Notes under the pieces: model-generated
What the model was told of the DNA's origin: nothing
Databases searched by the model: none
The model's input: the letters and a program-made list of their open reading frames with translations, nothing else
DNA from: CAYRUP01 sp964489265
Lineage (GTDB): Bacteria > Pseudomonadota > Gammaproteobacteria > DSM-16500
NCBI GenBank assembly: GCA_964489265.1
Contig: CAZAXX010000001.1
Location: forward strand, 34,647-98,646
Reading direction: 5' to 3'
DNA: 64,000 nucleotides
Shown: one piece after another, positions 50,983 through 60,350 of the stretch
Layout: every line of letters starts with the position of its first letter
How positions within the stretch are numbered: position 1 is the stretch's first letter
Position numbers and translations under genes: made by a program

Positions 50983-52983
50983 AAAGATAAAGAAATACTC
51001 GAGGCAATGCGGGGATTTGGATTTGACGTCTCTCTGGATGGATGCTGCTGGGGAGCTACTCAAGTTGCGCAAAAAGAATTAGTCAGGGGAACATTCAAAG
51101 AATTTGATGATGTAGTTTCATATTTAAAATATCAGGTCGGCAGTGTACAAGAGCTCAGGATTCTGGTTAGAGCAGTTCAGGTGCATGATCGGAAGTTGGT
51201 GCTGCTGGGGAAAAAAGTAAGAGATGAAGATTCCGAAGCTGAATTAAAGACGTTACAAGATCAGCTAGACTTTTGGATAAATTCTAATGAATTATCTGAC
51301 AAGTTTAGACAGGCACTCGCAGGAGATAGTCTTTCAGCGGAAGAAGAAATGTTGAAGAGGTTAATGGGATTTTTTAGTGAAATCTATTTACACCAATATC
51401 CAGATACTGTGAAGTGGGAAGTGTATGGAGTAAGAGGTGGTCTGCCAAAGCAAGCCGATAGTCGTCACTGGGTAGAGCGTGCATTTGCAAATACTGAAGA
51501 GAAGAAAAAAGAAAATGAAGTCGACAAGGAACAAACGCTGACAGAACCGTTGAGGTTTGTATTATTAACGGGTAACAAAAAAACTTTTTTGAAAAACTTT
51601 TTGCATGAGCTTAGTAGTGATAGTGCAAGTAAAAATATGGGAATTGTCATTGTAAATTCTGATCATGCGATGCATCTATTTTATGAGGGTGGTTTATTTT
51701 GGCGTATGACTAATACATTTACCATCATGCCAGTTCCAACAATCTGGCTAGTGAACAAGATAATGGAAAATATCTTTATGCAAAATGGGTTGGGGAATTT
51801 AGGAATAATAATTTATAACGATGACCCTGGTTTGTCGGAAAAGACAAAAAACAAATTGAGTGAAATATGTCTTACAGCAGCTAGTCAGTTTAGCACAGCG
51901 AGCAAAGAAGTAGTTAATCAGAAAGATCATTCAGGAGCAGCGCCCTTGCATATCGCGGCTGAGAATGGCGCCTTGAGTGTCGCTGCTGAGCTATTAAAGA
52001 ATAAGGAATTAGATGTAAATCTAGAAACAGGAAAAGGTGAGGGTGCTGGTGAAGTTAAAGGTGAGAATTTAGTTACGGCATTGATGATAGCCGCTGGACA
52101 AGGAGATTCAGCGATGGTTAGTCTATTACTAAGCCATAAAAAGATAGATGTGAATGCAATTGATAAATTTGGTTGCGATGCTTTGTATTGGGCTATCTAT
52201 GGTGGGTATTCAGAAACAGCCATGATATTGCTTGCTCGTGACGATCTAGAGTTGGTGTGTTGGCCGGAAGGTCGAATACCCGCGCTAGGTGTTGCAATTG
52301 ATGTTGGGCTAGTGGATGTGGTAGGGAAGATATTAAATGATTGGAGAGTACCCGCAGAGGATGTGCATAAGTATGAAGAAAGACTTTTGACTTTATTTAG
52401 TGATTTGACGTTAGATATGAGTGGGCGTGACGAAGATGATATGACAATGCTACATATTATTGCATCCAAGTTTCCACACGAAATAAAGCTCCTTGTTGAA
52501 TTATTAAAGCGTAGCGACATAGATAGGACTCAAGCGGATATTTATGGAAATACTTTTTTACATTATCTTGTGATAACGGGTGGTGAAGGATTGGAAAGGG
52601 CATTACTGTGCACTTATGATGACTCAATCAATATGTGCAATGAGAGAGGTTACTCACCTTTGGCGTGTGCTGTTTATCAAGGAAATAAAGAGGCTGTTGA
52701 ACTATTGCTTTACCACGATGCGGATCCAGGCTGGGAGCTGAAGGGTGATGGCACAACATTGTTAGATATTGCAGTATTGGCAGGCGATAAAGGAATGTGT
52801 GATTTGTTACGAAAAAATGGGATTACCAAGCAAAAAAAGATGCGTGACAATGAGTTGAAAGAGCCGGTTTCAGTTGCAACAAATCGATATTCTTTTCAAG
52901 ATAATGAATCTAAAACTCCCGCCACTTCTCTGAATAAGAATGAACACGTCAAATCAGATAAGAAAAATCGTAAAACGTTATAG
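50983..52983 (+). CDS. Ankyrin-repeat effector-like protein
   Basis: The 666-residue protein starts at ATG 50983, where GAGG sits 9 nt upstream. An ATG at 50950 would add 11 residues. The N-terminal 300 residues are helical, with a hydrophobic patch in FVLLTGNKKTFLKNFLH, and not recognised. Six or so ankyrin repeats lie at about 310-640 (APLHIAAENGALSVAAELLK, TALMIAAGQGDSAMVSLLLS, DALYWAIYGGYSETAMILLA, SPLACAVYQGNKEAVELLLY, TTLLDIAVLAGDKGMCDLLR). The C-terminal tail is basic and polar (VKSDKKNRKTL). It ends 11 bp before a palindrome copy. Confidence 0.65.
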   Translation, partial: KDKEILEAMRGFGFDVSLDGCCWGATQVAQKELVRGTFKEFDDVVSYLKYQVGSVQELRILVRAVQVHDRKLVLLGKKVRDEDSEAELKTLQDQLDFWINSNELSDKFRQALAGDSLSAEEEMLKRLMGFFSEIYLHQYPDTVKWEVYGVRGGLPKQADSRHWVERAFANTEEKKKENEVDKEQTLTEPLRFVLLTGNKKTFLKNFLHELSSDSASKNMGIVIVNSDHAMHLFYEGGLFWRMTNTFTIMPVPTIWLVNKIMENIFMQNGLGNLGIIIYNDDPGLSEKTKNKLSEICLTAASQFSTASKEVVNQKDHSGAAPLHIAAENGALSVAAELLKNKELDVNLETGKGEGAGEVKGENLVTALMIAAGQGDSAMVSLLLSHKKIDVNAIDKFGCDALYWAIYGGYSETAMILLARDDLELVCWPEGRIPALGVAIDVGLVDVVGKILNDWRVPAEDVHKYEERLLTLFSDLTLDMSGRDEDDMTMLHIIASKFPHEIKLLVELLKRSDIDRTQADIYGNTFLHYLVITGGEGLERALLCTYDDSINMCNERGYSPLACAVYQGNKEAVELLLYHDADPGWELKGDGTTLLDIAVLAGDKGMCDLLRKNGITKQKKMRDNELKEPVSVATNRYSFQDNESKTPATSLNKNEHVKSDKKNRKTL

Positions 52984-52993
52984 TTGAAAAGGT

Positions 52994-53089
52994 TTTTGTC
53001 ATCCTGAACGAAGTGAAGGATCGTCATGTTATAATTTGGCGATCCTTCACTTCGTTCAGGATGACAAAAGCCGTTCAGGATGACAAAAG
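52994..53089. repeat. Dispersed palindrome (copy 6), end unit partly duplicated
   Basis: The core is 52994-53066. One extra end unit (CCGTTCAGGATGACAAAAG, 53071-53089) follows on the right only. The minus-strand gene ending at 53075 uses this unit for its last four codons and stop. Confidence 0.85.
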
Positions 53090-54151
53090 TCGCTGGGGAG
53101 TTCGCCGCCGGACGTCTTGCAGTATTTCCCGAGTAAATTCATAACACGCTTGCGTTATTTTCTCAGCATATTTTTCCAAACAACGTGCTTCTCGACTCAC
53201 ACCTGGACTGGGTGCTATGCCGTATGTTGCTCCGCCGAAAATATTACAAAGAAAACCTGAATAAATATTTTGACGAGACTGATAAAATGGTCGTCCGTTA
53301 GTTAATCTAAATTCTTCAGCTTGATTGTCCAGTGAGTCACAATGTTCTTGAAGACCGTTACAATAAATTTCTCCAAGCGAAGGATGCGCCAGACTTTGGA
53401 TAAAACCAATCACGCAAATTGCAAATGCAGCGCGTTGGTGTTGAGTTTTGAATGCAGTATAACTTCTATCATAAGCATGATGCGCCGCAATCAATAATTG
53501 ACAAACATCCACACAATCTTGAATTTCTTTTGGTTCGAGTAGTTTTTGCCTCATCGCATTCAGAGCATGAGTCGTGCTCTGAGACAAATGAGTGATTCGC
53601 GCTTCAGATAAATTTTCATCCCAGCACACTTGAATCGTCGCATCTTTCATTAGCGCATTAAGAGGCTCAAAAATGTAGTCATGCAAATATTTTTCTTGAA
53701 GTTCATTTTTCGATATTTCTTCGCTTAATATCCAATGCTTTTTCAATGCCGCTGTATTTAGTTTTTTTTGAAGCTCCGGCAACATAACAATTTTCAACAC
53801 GGCCACCCATTTCAACTTTTGCACTATGCTAAATATAGTTTCATTTGCGGTGAGAAACTGCAGTCCAGTCAATTGACTGGTTATTTGATTAATAAAATAA
53901 TTGGCTGGTTTTGCAAATAAAAGTTCTGGGCAACAATTTAAAATGTGCGCTATCTTTTTCGGTTGATGATCAAGCATTGCTTGTAACAGTTGTTCAACCA
54001 TGCGTTTGCGAATTTTGTGAGTGTGTTGATGGAGAATACTGCAGCTTTTCGCTAAATTAGCACGATCAGTCGCTTTTAGATAAGAGGAAAACCCACCATT
54101 GAGTGGATCTAGAAAAGTATCCAGATTAACGTTTTTATTTTTTGAAAACAC
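53075..54151 (-). CDS. Effector-like protein with F-box-like N-terminus
   Basis: The 358-residue soluble protein is largely helical. Residues about 13-45 (LDPLNGGFSSYLKATDRANL then AKSCSILHQHT) have the F-box form L.PL...f.syL...D...l...c. This region could bind a host Skp1-like adaptor. The rest is not recognised. The last four residues (LLSS) and TGA derive from a palindrome unit, so the original C-terminus was probably replaced by insertion. ATG 54151 has no strong ribosome site. The F-box call is weak. Confidence 0.5.
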   Translation of the reverse strand: MFSKNKNVNLDTFLDPLNGGFSSYLKATDRANLAKSCSILHQHTHKIRKRMVEQLLQAMLDHQPKKIAHILNCCPELLFAKPANYFINQITSQLTGLQFLTANETIFSIVQKLKWVAVLKIVMLPELQKKLNTAALKKHWILSEEISKNELQEKYLHDYIFEPLNALMKDATIQVCWDENLSEARITHLSQSTTHALNAMRQKLLEPKEIQDCVDVCQLLIAAHHAYDRSYTAFKTQHQRAAFAICVIGFIQSLAHPSLGEIYCNGLQEHCDSLDNQAEEFRLTNGRPFYQSRQNIYSGFLCNIFGGATYGIAPSPGVSREARCLEKYAEKITQACYEFTREILQDVRRRTPQRLLSS

Positions 54152-54211
54152 GGGTTGCCTTTCAATCTTTTGAGCGGTGAATTATCATTTAAACAAATAG
54201 GCAAGTCAATT

Positions 54212-55102
54212 TTACCTGAGTCCAAAACGTTGAACCAAAAATTCAATCACACTACGGAGCTTTGCAGTGGGCCGACTGTCTTGCGCATAGATTAAATACA
54301 TCGGGGTTGGTCTAAATGACCACTCCGGTAAAACATGTACCAGACGACCGCTAGCAAAATCATCGACCAATGACATTTCCGGTTGCAGCACGATGCCTGC
54401 GCCAAGTAAAGCTGCCGTGCGCAAAGCACTGCCTTGGTTTGCACTGAATCTTCCCTTAACTGGCACCTCGCATGCAATTGCATTGGGTCCGATCAAATGC
54501 CAGCGGTCGTGGCGACGCCAATACGAAAGTCCCAGACAACTGTGTGCTTTTAATTGTTCTGGATGTTCTGGATGTCCATGTTGGGCCAGATATTTCGGTG
54601 CTGCGGCAAGTATTCGGCGATAGGGTCGCAGTGGTCGTGCAACCAGATCGGTTGCGTCAATTTCACCGATTTGAATACCTAATTCGTATCCATCATTTAT
54701 CAAGTTCGGTACGCGATTATCCAGAGTCAATGCAACGTCGACATTAGGATGCTGCATGAGATAGTCGCTCAACGCCGGCACAAGATGTTGATTACCAAAA
54801 CTGACGGGCGCGACTAATCTGATGAGTCCGCGCGGACTTGCATGCAGTTCAGATGCACTTGCCTCGGCCAACTCGACTTCGGCTAGCGCATGTTTACAAC
54901 GTTCATAGTAAAGTTGACCCACTTCCGTGAGATGTTGTCTTCGGGTTGTGCGATGTAACAAGCGGGCTCCCAATCGTTTTTCAATGATTCGAATATGTTT
55001 TGCGACCATTGTTGAAGACACATCGCTGACTTCAGCCGCTTTCGTGAAGCTGCCGCATTCAACTACTTTTACAAACATTGCCATGCCTGCCAATTTATTC
55101 AT
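54212..55102 (-). CDS. LysR-family transcriptional regulator
   Basis: The 296-residue protein has a standard LysR winged helix (AGMAMFVKVVECGSFTKAAE, SSTMVAKHIRIIEKRLGARL, RTTRRQHLTEVG) and a periplasmic-binding-like effector domain. It diverges from the tautomerase gene at 55222, the usual arrangement for LysR control of a neighbouring enzyme. It is visibly GC-richer than the flanking genes (GCG and CGC codons), consistent with recent acquisition together with the tautomerase. Ligand unknown. Confidence 0.9.
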   Translation of the reverse strand: MNKLAGMAMFVKVVECGSFTKAAEVSDVSSTMVAKHIRIIEKRLGARLLHRTTRRQHLTEVGQLYYERCKHALAEVELAEASASELHASPRGLIRLVAPVSFGNQHLVPALSDYLMQHPNVDVALTLDNRVPNLINDGYELGIQIGEIDATDLVARPLRPYRRILAAAPKYLAQHGHPEHPEQLKAHSCLGLSYWRRHDRWHLIGPNAIACEVPVKGRFSANQGSALRTAALLGAGIVLQPEMSLVDDFASGRLVHVLPEWSFRPTPMYLIYAQDSRPTAKLRSVIEFLVQRFGLR

Positions 55103-55221
55103 GATTGAAAACCTATGGGTTTTAAATGGGTCAATCTATCACATATTTATTCGTTTTGGGATCTCAGTAATACTGCGGATCTCGGTGCTTAATTCTGAGC
55201 ATCTATTATGAAGGAGTTGCT

Positions 55222-55404
55222 ATGCCTATTTTACGTTTAGAAATGCATCCCGGCCGAACGTTGGAACAAAAGCGTGCGTTTGTCCAGGAAGTCACGCGGG
55301 TTGTCGTCGAAATACTGAAATGTCCGCCGGAAAGTGTGGATATCGTTGTGAGTGAAGTTGCTCGTGAAGATTGGGCGAAGGCTGGAAAATTAATTGCTGA
55401 TTGA
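55222..55404 (+). CDS. 4-oxalocrotonate tautomerase-like enzyme
   Basis: The 60-residue protein begins MPILRLEMHPGRTLEQKRAF. Pro at position 2 (Pro1 after Met removal) is the catalytic base of the tautomerase family, and the size and the helix-strand order fit 4-OT subunits, which form hexamers. Arg residues in GRTLEQKR fit the substrate pocket. GGAGTTGCT precedes the ATG. It is probably controlled by the divergent LysR gene. The substrate could be an enol or aromatic-degradation intermediate, but no such pathway is present here. Confidence 0.85.
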   Translation: MPILRLEMHPGRTLEQKRAFVQEVTRVVVEILKCPPESVDIVVSEVAREDWAKAGKLIAD

Positions 55405-55410
55405 CCCCGG

Positions 55411-55485
55411 CTTTTGTCATCCTGAACGAAGTGAAGGATCTCCGTGTTTATAATTTGGAGGTCCTTCACTTCGTTCAGGATGACA
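55411..55485. repeat. Dispersed palindrome (copy 7)
   Basis: TTTGTCATCCTGAACGAAGT... and its inverse, with centre TCCGTGTTTATAATTTGGAGG. It lies between convergent genes ending at 55404 and 55525. Confidence 0.85.
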
Positions 55486-55524
55486 GCGTCGTCTCGAAGG
55501 GGGCGCGTATGCCCCCATTTTTTT

Positions 55525-55959
55525 TTATAAGCTAAATCCTGCGATATTGGAGCATTTTTGAGAATGCTGACCACTGGTAAGCTGAGAGAACATAGTTACT
55601 TGAAAGCTATTGCCTGATAGCGGCGCATGAGCATCCATAGTAATTTTGCCGGTTAAGTTCGGTCGATTGAAAGTTTTCTCATAATGACCGCTGCTCGTAA
55701 CAGGGTTAAGTGTAATGACTGCAATAACGCTCTGTGCATTGCTGAAAGTCATGGTATGGGTTTTTTGATCGTACTTCAAAACAGTCGAAGGATCCGCTCC
55801 GAAATAAATGCCTGAGTTTTCTGGGCTAATACAAACCGCATCTTTTCTGATGGTTTCACTGATTAATTTATATGTTCCAGAAACGGGTTCAGCAAATGCT
55901 TGGGTAGCGCATAAACTTACATACATGAGAGTCGCAGCTGCTAATATTTTTTTGATCAT
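55525..55959 (-). CDS. Small exported protein
   Basis: The 144-residue protein has a signal peptide (to about residue 23, AFA). The mature protein is mainly strands (PVSGTYKLISETI, KTHTMTFSNAQSVIAVITL, PLSGNSFQVTMFSQL) and resembles a small lipocalin-like or beta-barrel fold. Two cysteines (AVCISP and QKCSN) could bond. AGGAAACATTTT precedes the ATG. There are no enzymatic residues. Family not recognised. It is a single gene. Confidence 0.65.
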   Translation of the reverse strand: MIKKILAAATLMYVSLCATQAFAEPVSGTYKLISETIRKDAVCISPENSGIYFGADPSTVLKYDQKTHTMTFSNAQSVIAVITLNPVTSSGHYEKTFNRPNLTGKITMDAHAPLSGNSFQVTMFSQLTSGQHSQKCSNIAGFSL

Positions 55960-56108
55960 AAAATGTTTCCTATTGATAAATCGTGAGGGGGCATTTTATA
56001 GCATTTTTGCTATTAGCGCACCTTTTTTGTGCATATTTTAAAGAGTGGTGGCTGGGTGGGGGTAAGGTAACCTATTGGAAAATAATACTAATTGTAGAAA
56101 GAGCCCCG

Positions 56109-56190
56109 TCATTGCGAGCGATGCGAAGCAATCCGGTGGACTTTGCGATGCACTTTTGGATTGCTTCGTCGCTACGCTCCTCGCAATGAC
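56109..56190. repeat. REP-like palindrome (CATTGCGAG family)
   Basis: GTCATTGCGAGCGATGCGAAGCAATCC and its near inverse GGATTGCTTCGTCGCTACGC flank about 24 bp. The same sequence family occurs in many unrelated genomes. It lies in the 294-bp gap between 55959 and 56254, in which I see no gene. Confidence 0.75.
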
Positions 56191-56253
56191 GTAAACCCCA
56201 CGTCATTTTCAAAGTTGTGTAGCTACCATCTCAGTAGTCGCGTTTGACGTCAT

Positions 56254-58170
56254 CTAAGAAGTCCGAAAGCCGAATACGCTTCGCCTGCTTATCGTCGTAG
56301 CAACAGTAGCTTTACTTGGTGGCTGAGCAAAAAGTAAATCTGGTGACGCTTGGTCGTTGGCTTTCAAAAATCTATCGACAGGCCGCATAGTTTGTCTTGT
56401 GATTTGCGAAGAGCTTCTTGCTAATGTTTCGCGTTGCTCAGAAGTCAAATTAAATCTTCTTTCGCAGGTTATGTTAAATACTGGGTGTGCAAGTATATTT
56501 TTTAAAGCGTCATTATATTCTGGAAGACGATCAGGCATAAATGTTTGTAGAACATTGGCATCTGAAAAATATTGGAATAACTTGGCGCGGATTTTGAGAG
56601 TTAATGTCTCTGCATAAACTGAGGATGGAGAGAATAACAAAATTTCTCGCTCATATACTTGCATCCAATCAGCTGGCTGAGTCATAGGTTCTATTTCTGA
56701 TTTTAGATAATCATCATAAACACCCACATAAACGGCAGAATCAAAAAAGGTGAAAGGATCTTGTTTTAGCACGACTTCAACTTCATTAAGAAGTTTATTG
56801 ATTAAATAAGAATTTCTATGTTTATTTGCTCTAAGTTCGCGTAGCGCAGCATTAGCCTGATCAAGATGCTTCTCTAATATATAAGAGAGAACAGCAGGAT
56901 CGGTATGGTTTAGAGCTAAAAGAATTTTATTAGAATTATCACAATTGCTTTGGAGTTTGTTATCAAGAGCTTTAATAACATTTAATGGAAAACGACAAGT
57001 TAATGCGGTTGTTAAGCTGGTATGAGGAATAAATACAATGTGTCTAATGAATATTTCAATAAAAGCCAGGTTTTTTAACTTTTTTAATAATTCTTGAAAA
57101 TAGTAATTAGAAATCTGCGTTTTACACATATGTTTAATATTTTCTTCTAATATCTCAGGCGGAAAATTGACATTGACGTCATGGGCGGTGATTAGAATAT
57201 ACAACATGTGTGGACAAAGTAATTTACCTTTTTTTACTCCTTCAACTAACGCATTTAACATTCTATTTATTGGTTGTTGAGTCCTGCTAAAACGTTGTAA
57301 TTCTGCATAGATTTCAGGAATATTTTCCCAATTTTTTTCTAACAAAAATTTGAATACAGCAGGATCAGGATGGTCTGCTGCATATACGACATCGTTATAG
57401 TCATTCGTAAGTGTGCGTGGATAATAACAGTCTGGAGATTGGCTCCAGATAATTTGTATCGTTTTTAGCGGCAATTTAGATCTGATTGCAGTACGTAAGG
57501 GAAAATAACCAAGGTGTGCGCCATTTAAAATAAACAGATCGGTTAGAGTTGCCTGCTCGGGATAAGATAATAATTTTTCTAATATTTCATTTGCAGCAAT
57601 TTTTTCGTTTGCACAAAAATGAGCGACAGCTTGATCTAATAAATGCAAATTTGTTTTTTTGTGTGAATAATTGGAAAATAGGTTTTTTAATGGATCTGTT
57701 GCATTTAGCCACAGAATTATATATTGAGATTGAAAATTGCAGGTAGATAAAGATTTTTTTAATCCATCACTCAGCACGTGAGGACAAAATTCCTTTACAA
57801 TATCACGCAATTGATTAAAACGAATTTCATCTACCGTTTGTAAAAAATTCGCAAAAGGACGATCAAAACCAATCATGGCTGCAAAATCACTTCCCTTGCC
57901 TATGGAAGGCTTCGGCCGCACAGTAAGATATTCTACAACAATAAATTGACTATTCCCTATCGCAGCAAGCAAATCAGTTTCAGTTAATACAGAATTAACT
58001 GCTCGATAATCATCAAGCATAGCAGTGACATCATATGGCAAAAAATAGCGTGGATCAGGATTTTGATAAGTAGTTGGTACTATATATGACTTTTCTTCAG
58101 ATAAAGGTAAGGGTGCATTTTTTGGTTTAGATTTGTTTATATTAGATGGAAAAAATAATGATCTAAGCAT
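56254..58170 (-). CDS. Large helical effector-like protein with internal repeats
   Basis: The 638-residue protein starts at ATG 58170 with AGGAATTTT before it. The open frame to 58227 starts at a TTG. The protein is helical and soluble. Two copies of a repeat of about 50 residues (about 263-313, HPDPAVFKFLLEKNWENIPE, and about 421-470, HTDPAVLSYILEKHLDQANA) align with each other and recall degenerate ankyrin- or HEAT-like units. The tail is basic (TTISRRSVFGFRTS). No catalytic motif. It probably mediates protein contacts in the host. Function unknown. Confidence 0.55.
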   Translation of the reverse strand: MLRSLFFPSNINKSKPKNAPLPLSEEKSYIVPTTYQNPDPRYFLPYDVTAMLDDYRAVNSVLTETDLLAAIGNSQFIVVEYLTVRPKPSIGKGSDFAAMIGFDRPFANFLQTVDEIRFNQLRDIVKEFCPHVLSDGLKKSLSTCNFQSQYIILWLNATDPLKNLFSNYSHKKTNLHLLDQAVAHFCANEKIAANEILEKLLSYPEQATLTDLFILNGAHLGYFPLRTAIRSKLPLKTIQIIWSQSPDCYYPRTLTNDYNDVVYAADHPDPAVFKFLLEKNWENIPEIYAELQRFSRTQQPINRMLNALVEGVKKGKLLCPHMLYILITAHDVNVNFPPEILEENIKHMCKTQISNYYFQELLKKLKNLAFIEIFIRHIVFIPHTSLTTALTCRFPLNVIKALDNKLQSNCDNSNKILLALNHTDPAVLSYILEKHLDQANAALRELRANKHRNSYLINKLLNEVEVVLKQDPFTFFDSAVYVGVYDDYLKSEIEPMTQPADWMQVYEREILLFSPSSVYAETLTLKIRAKLFQYFSDANVLQTFMPDRLPEYNDALKNILAHPVFNITCERRFNLTSEQRETLARSSSQITRQTMRPVDRFLKANDQASPDLLFAQPPSKATVATTISRRSVFGFRTS

Positions 58171-58275
58171 AAAATTCCTAGTTGTATTAATTAACTTATC
58201 ATTCCTGAGGGATTGTATAGTAAACAAACCTTAGCTTTATTACGAGTGAAAAATAGAAAAAATTTGGAGAAATTA

Positions 58276-58863
58276 ATGGTTAAAAAATTTCACATAGTTA
58301 ACGTTCTTCTTGTCATATCAATTATATTTTCAACCAACGTTTATGCTAAGAATAACGAATTTGAATCTCCTTGCTTTGCTATTTCTTTGGGTAATAATCT
58401 AAATCTAATTTCCAAAACCGAAGAAAAAAATGCTGGTTTTTATCGTTATGTTTTTGCTTCATCAAATAATGATGCTGCTGATCAGCAAATGCGAGTTATT
58501 GTTTCAAGTAAAAAACCAGAAGCAGGGCAGAGCTTGGAAGATTTTCAAGTAGCCGCACTTGGCGCTATGAGTGCCATGTTTATGGATTCTTATAAGCTAT
58601 ATCAATACATCAATACCCCCGAAAATCAAAAAGTATTAAGCGAGAAACCATACAAGTTAAAGTTAGGCGATTCTGTCTTTGCGGGCACGACAATGTATTT
58701 CGGTAATATGGATGCATCATTTCTAGTAACTCGCTCAAATAACATGACATACGCATTTACGCTGATAAGTAACAATAGTAATGCGCAAATAAGAAAAAAT
58801 AATTTAAAAATGCTGACTGGGCAGTTGCAGGCTATAAAATTTCAATCTTGTTTTGAGAAGTGA
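58276..58863 (+). CDS. Exported hypothetical protein
   Basis: The 195-residue protein starts at ATG 58276, with GGAG 6 nt upstream. The open frame to TTG 58213 is unlikely. The signal peptide ends at about residue 23 (VYA). The mature part shows alternating strands (ADQQMRVIVSSKK, DSVFAGTTMYFG, NMTYAFTLISNNSN). It looks like a small alpha/beta fold of the kind seen in DUF1795- or PsbP-like proteins. Two Cys (SPCFA and QSCFE) may bond. Family not certain. It converges on the PI-PLC gene, 1 bp apart. Confidence 0.6.
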   Translation: MVKKFHIVNVLLVISIIFSTNVYAKNNEFESPCFAISLGNNLNLISKTEEKNAGFYRYVFASSNNDAADQQMRVIVSSKKPEAGQSLEDFQVAALGAMSAMFMDSYKLYQYINTPENQKVLSEKPYKLKLGDSVFAGTTMYFGNMDASFLVTRSNNMTYAFTLISNNSNAQIRKNNLKMLTGQLQAIKFQSCFEK

Positions 58864-58864
58864 C

Positions 58865-60280
58865 CTATAAATTAAATCCTCTGCTATCTGAATGCCTTTC
58901 TAAATTCGGCATCTCTTTGGATGCGTTAGTGACATCGCACAATGGTCGAGTTGTTTGATGTTGGGATTTTATTTCTTTCTCTTGATTAAGACAGGTCATG
59001 TTAATTGGATCAATTTCCAACATTTTTGTGATGTTAAGTTGACTGCTGAATTTTCCATTTTTTTCATTTAAATTTACGGAAATTTTCTTATGATTTTTAG
59101 TATATTTCATAGCAAAAAATATTCCTGTGCTTGTAAGTAAATAAACCCATAAGAGAAAAATGGGTAACTTAGTTAATATAACTACGCTGGTAACTAGAAA
59201 AAAAATTATTTCAAAATTCAAGCTAGATTTTTTCTTGAGAGGAATTTTTTGTAATAAGGGTTCACTTACACAAAAATTTAATTGCTTATAGCCAGGCGCA
59301 GTTATTTTTTTTATTTTTTCTCTATTTAAGTGCAGCGTAAGCGGTAAAAAATGTTGGGTTAGTTCAACAAAATCCATAATCACAATATTTGGATTTTCAA
59401 TGCAGGCAGTGGACAACCAATGAATAACCGCAGAGTTTGTTCGTAAAGCGAGGCATTTTAACGAATTTGAGTTTCCTGTAAATGAATGGCCAACACCTTT
59501 TTTTATCATATCCAGGTCAGGTGTTAATACACCTTGTAACACAAAGAATTTGTTATTTTTCTGCATTCTTCTTTGCCGAAAAATATGGCGTAGAGAATTT
59601 TCCAAATCGCCAACATTCGTTTTATTCGGCCAGGGTGAGTCTAAGAAATTTTCGCGTTTCCAGAAAAATTTATCATAAGGGGTATTCGAAAAATTAACGA
59701 GGTTACTGTGTAAAATAATAACTTGCTGTGAGGTTGTCCATAAGTCGCCTAGAGTAACATCTTGACCGTGACTGGGTGGTGCAATTTTTTTGCCAAAAAT
59801 TCGTAATAGATTGTCAGCAAATGCATGATAAATTTTTTTATCATAGATCTTATAAAAATGCTGAAAATCAAGTAAAACAATTTCATTGCGGTTTTTTGTC
59901 AGAAATATATTAATTTCTTTTAAAATATCGCAAATTGGTAAATCAAATAACGAGTGACAAGCATGAAGTTTGTTTGAAATAGGGTGGAGTGCAAGACGCA
60001 GATCAAAATAGCGGATCCCCATTTCAAGTTGCTCTACAATCGATAGTGTTTGTGCTTTTGCCCAATCAACAACGATTTGTTTTGTTGTTCTTGGAAACCA
60101 ATTCATTAATTTTTGAGTGTAGGGGTGAAGAATACAATCAGGGGAGAATTCACTTTTTGTCGATAAAGTTGCTGTGGCTGAATCATGAGTGCCGGGTATA
60201 ACGAGTTCGCGTAGCATTAATGTGTTTGCATCAGATGTTTCTTTTAACTGTTGCATCCAGCGTTCATATGATTTTCCCAT
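58865..60280 (-). CDS. PI-PLC X-domain protein with C-terminal membrane helices
   Basis: The 471-residue protein starts at ATG 60280. The open frame to 60304 begins with TTG. The PI-PLC X domain (about 20-295) has catalytic H32 in VIPGTHDSA, GIRYFDLRL (R and D at 90-95) and H109 in ACHSLFDLP. It resembles eukaryotic PLCXD proteins rather than the Bacillus type. Two or three membrane segments lie at about 360-400 (FLVTSVVILTKLPIFLLWVY), then a soluble tail with no known fold. It is probably a host-membrane-targeted phospholipase, and whether it is catalytic needs testing. Confidence 0.8.
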   Translation of the reverse strand: MGKSYERWMQQLKETSDANTLMLRELVIPGTHDSATATLSTKSEFSPDCILHPYTQKLMNWFPRTTKQIVVDWAKAQTLSIVEQLEMGIRYFDLRLALHPISNKLHACHSLFDLPICDILKEINIFLTKNRNEIVLLDFQHFYKIYDKKIYHAFADNLLRIFGKKIAPPSHGQDVTLGDLWTTSQQVIILHSNLVNFSNTPYDKFFWKRENFLDSPWPNKTNVGDLENSLRHIFRQRRMQKNNKFFVLQGVLTPDLDMIKKGVGHSFTGNSNSLKCLALRTNSAVIHWLSTACIENPNIVIMDFVELTQHFLPLTLHLNREKIKKITAPGYKQLNFCVSEPLLQKIPLKKKSSLNFEIIFFLVTSVVILTKLPIFLLWVYLLTSTGIFFAMKYTKNHKKISVNLNEKNGKFSSQLNITKMLEIDPINMTCLNQEKEIKSQHQTTRPLCDVTNASKEMPNLERHSDSRGFNL

Positions 60281-60350
60281 TCTTTCACCAATACAGAGAG
60301 ACAATCGGTAGATTTTTTATGCTGTCATTCAAAAGGCATGAAAATAAGGC

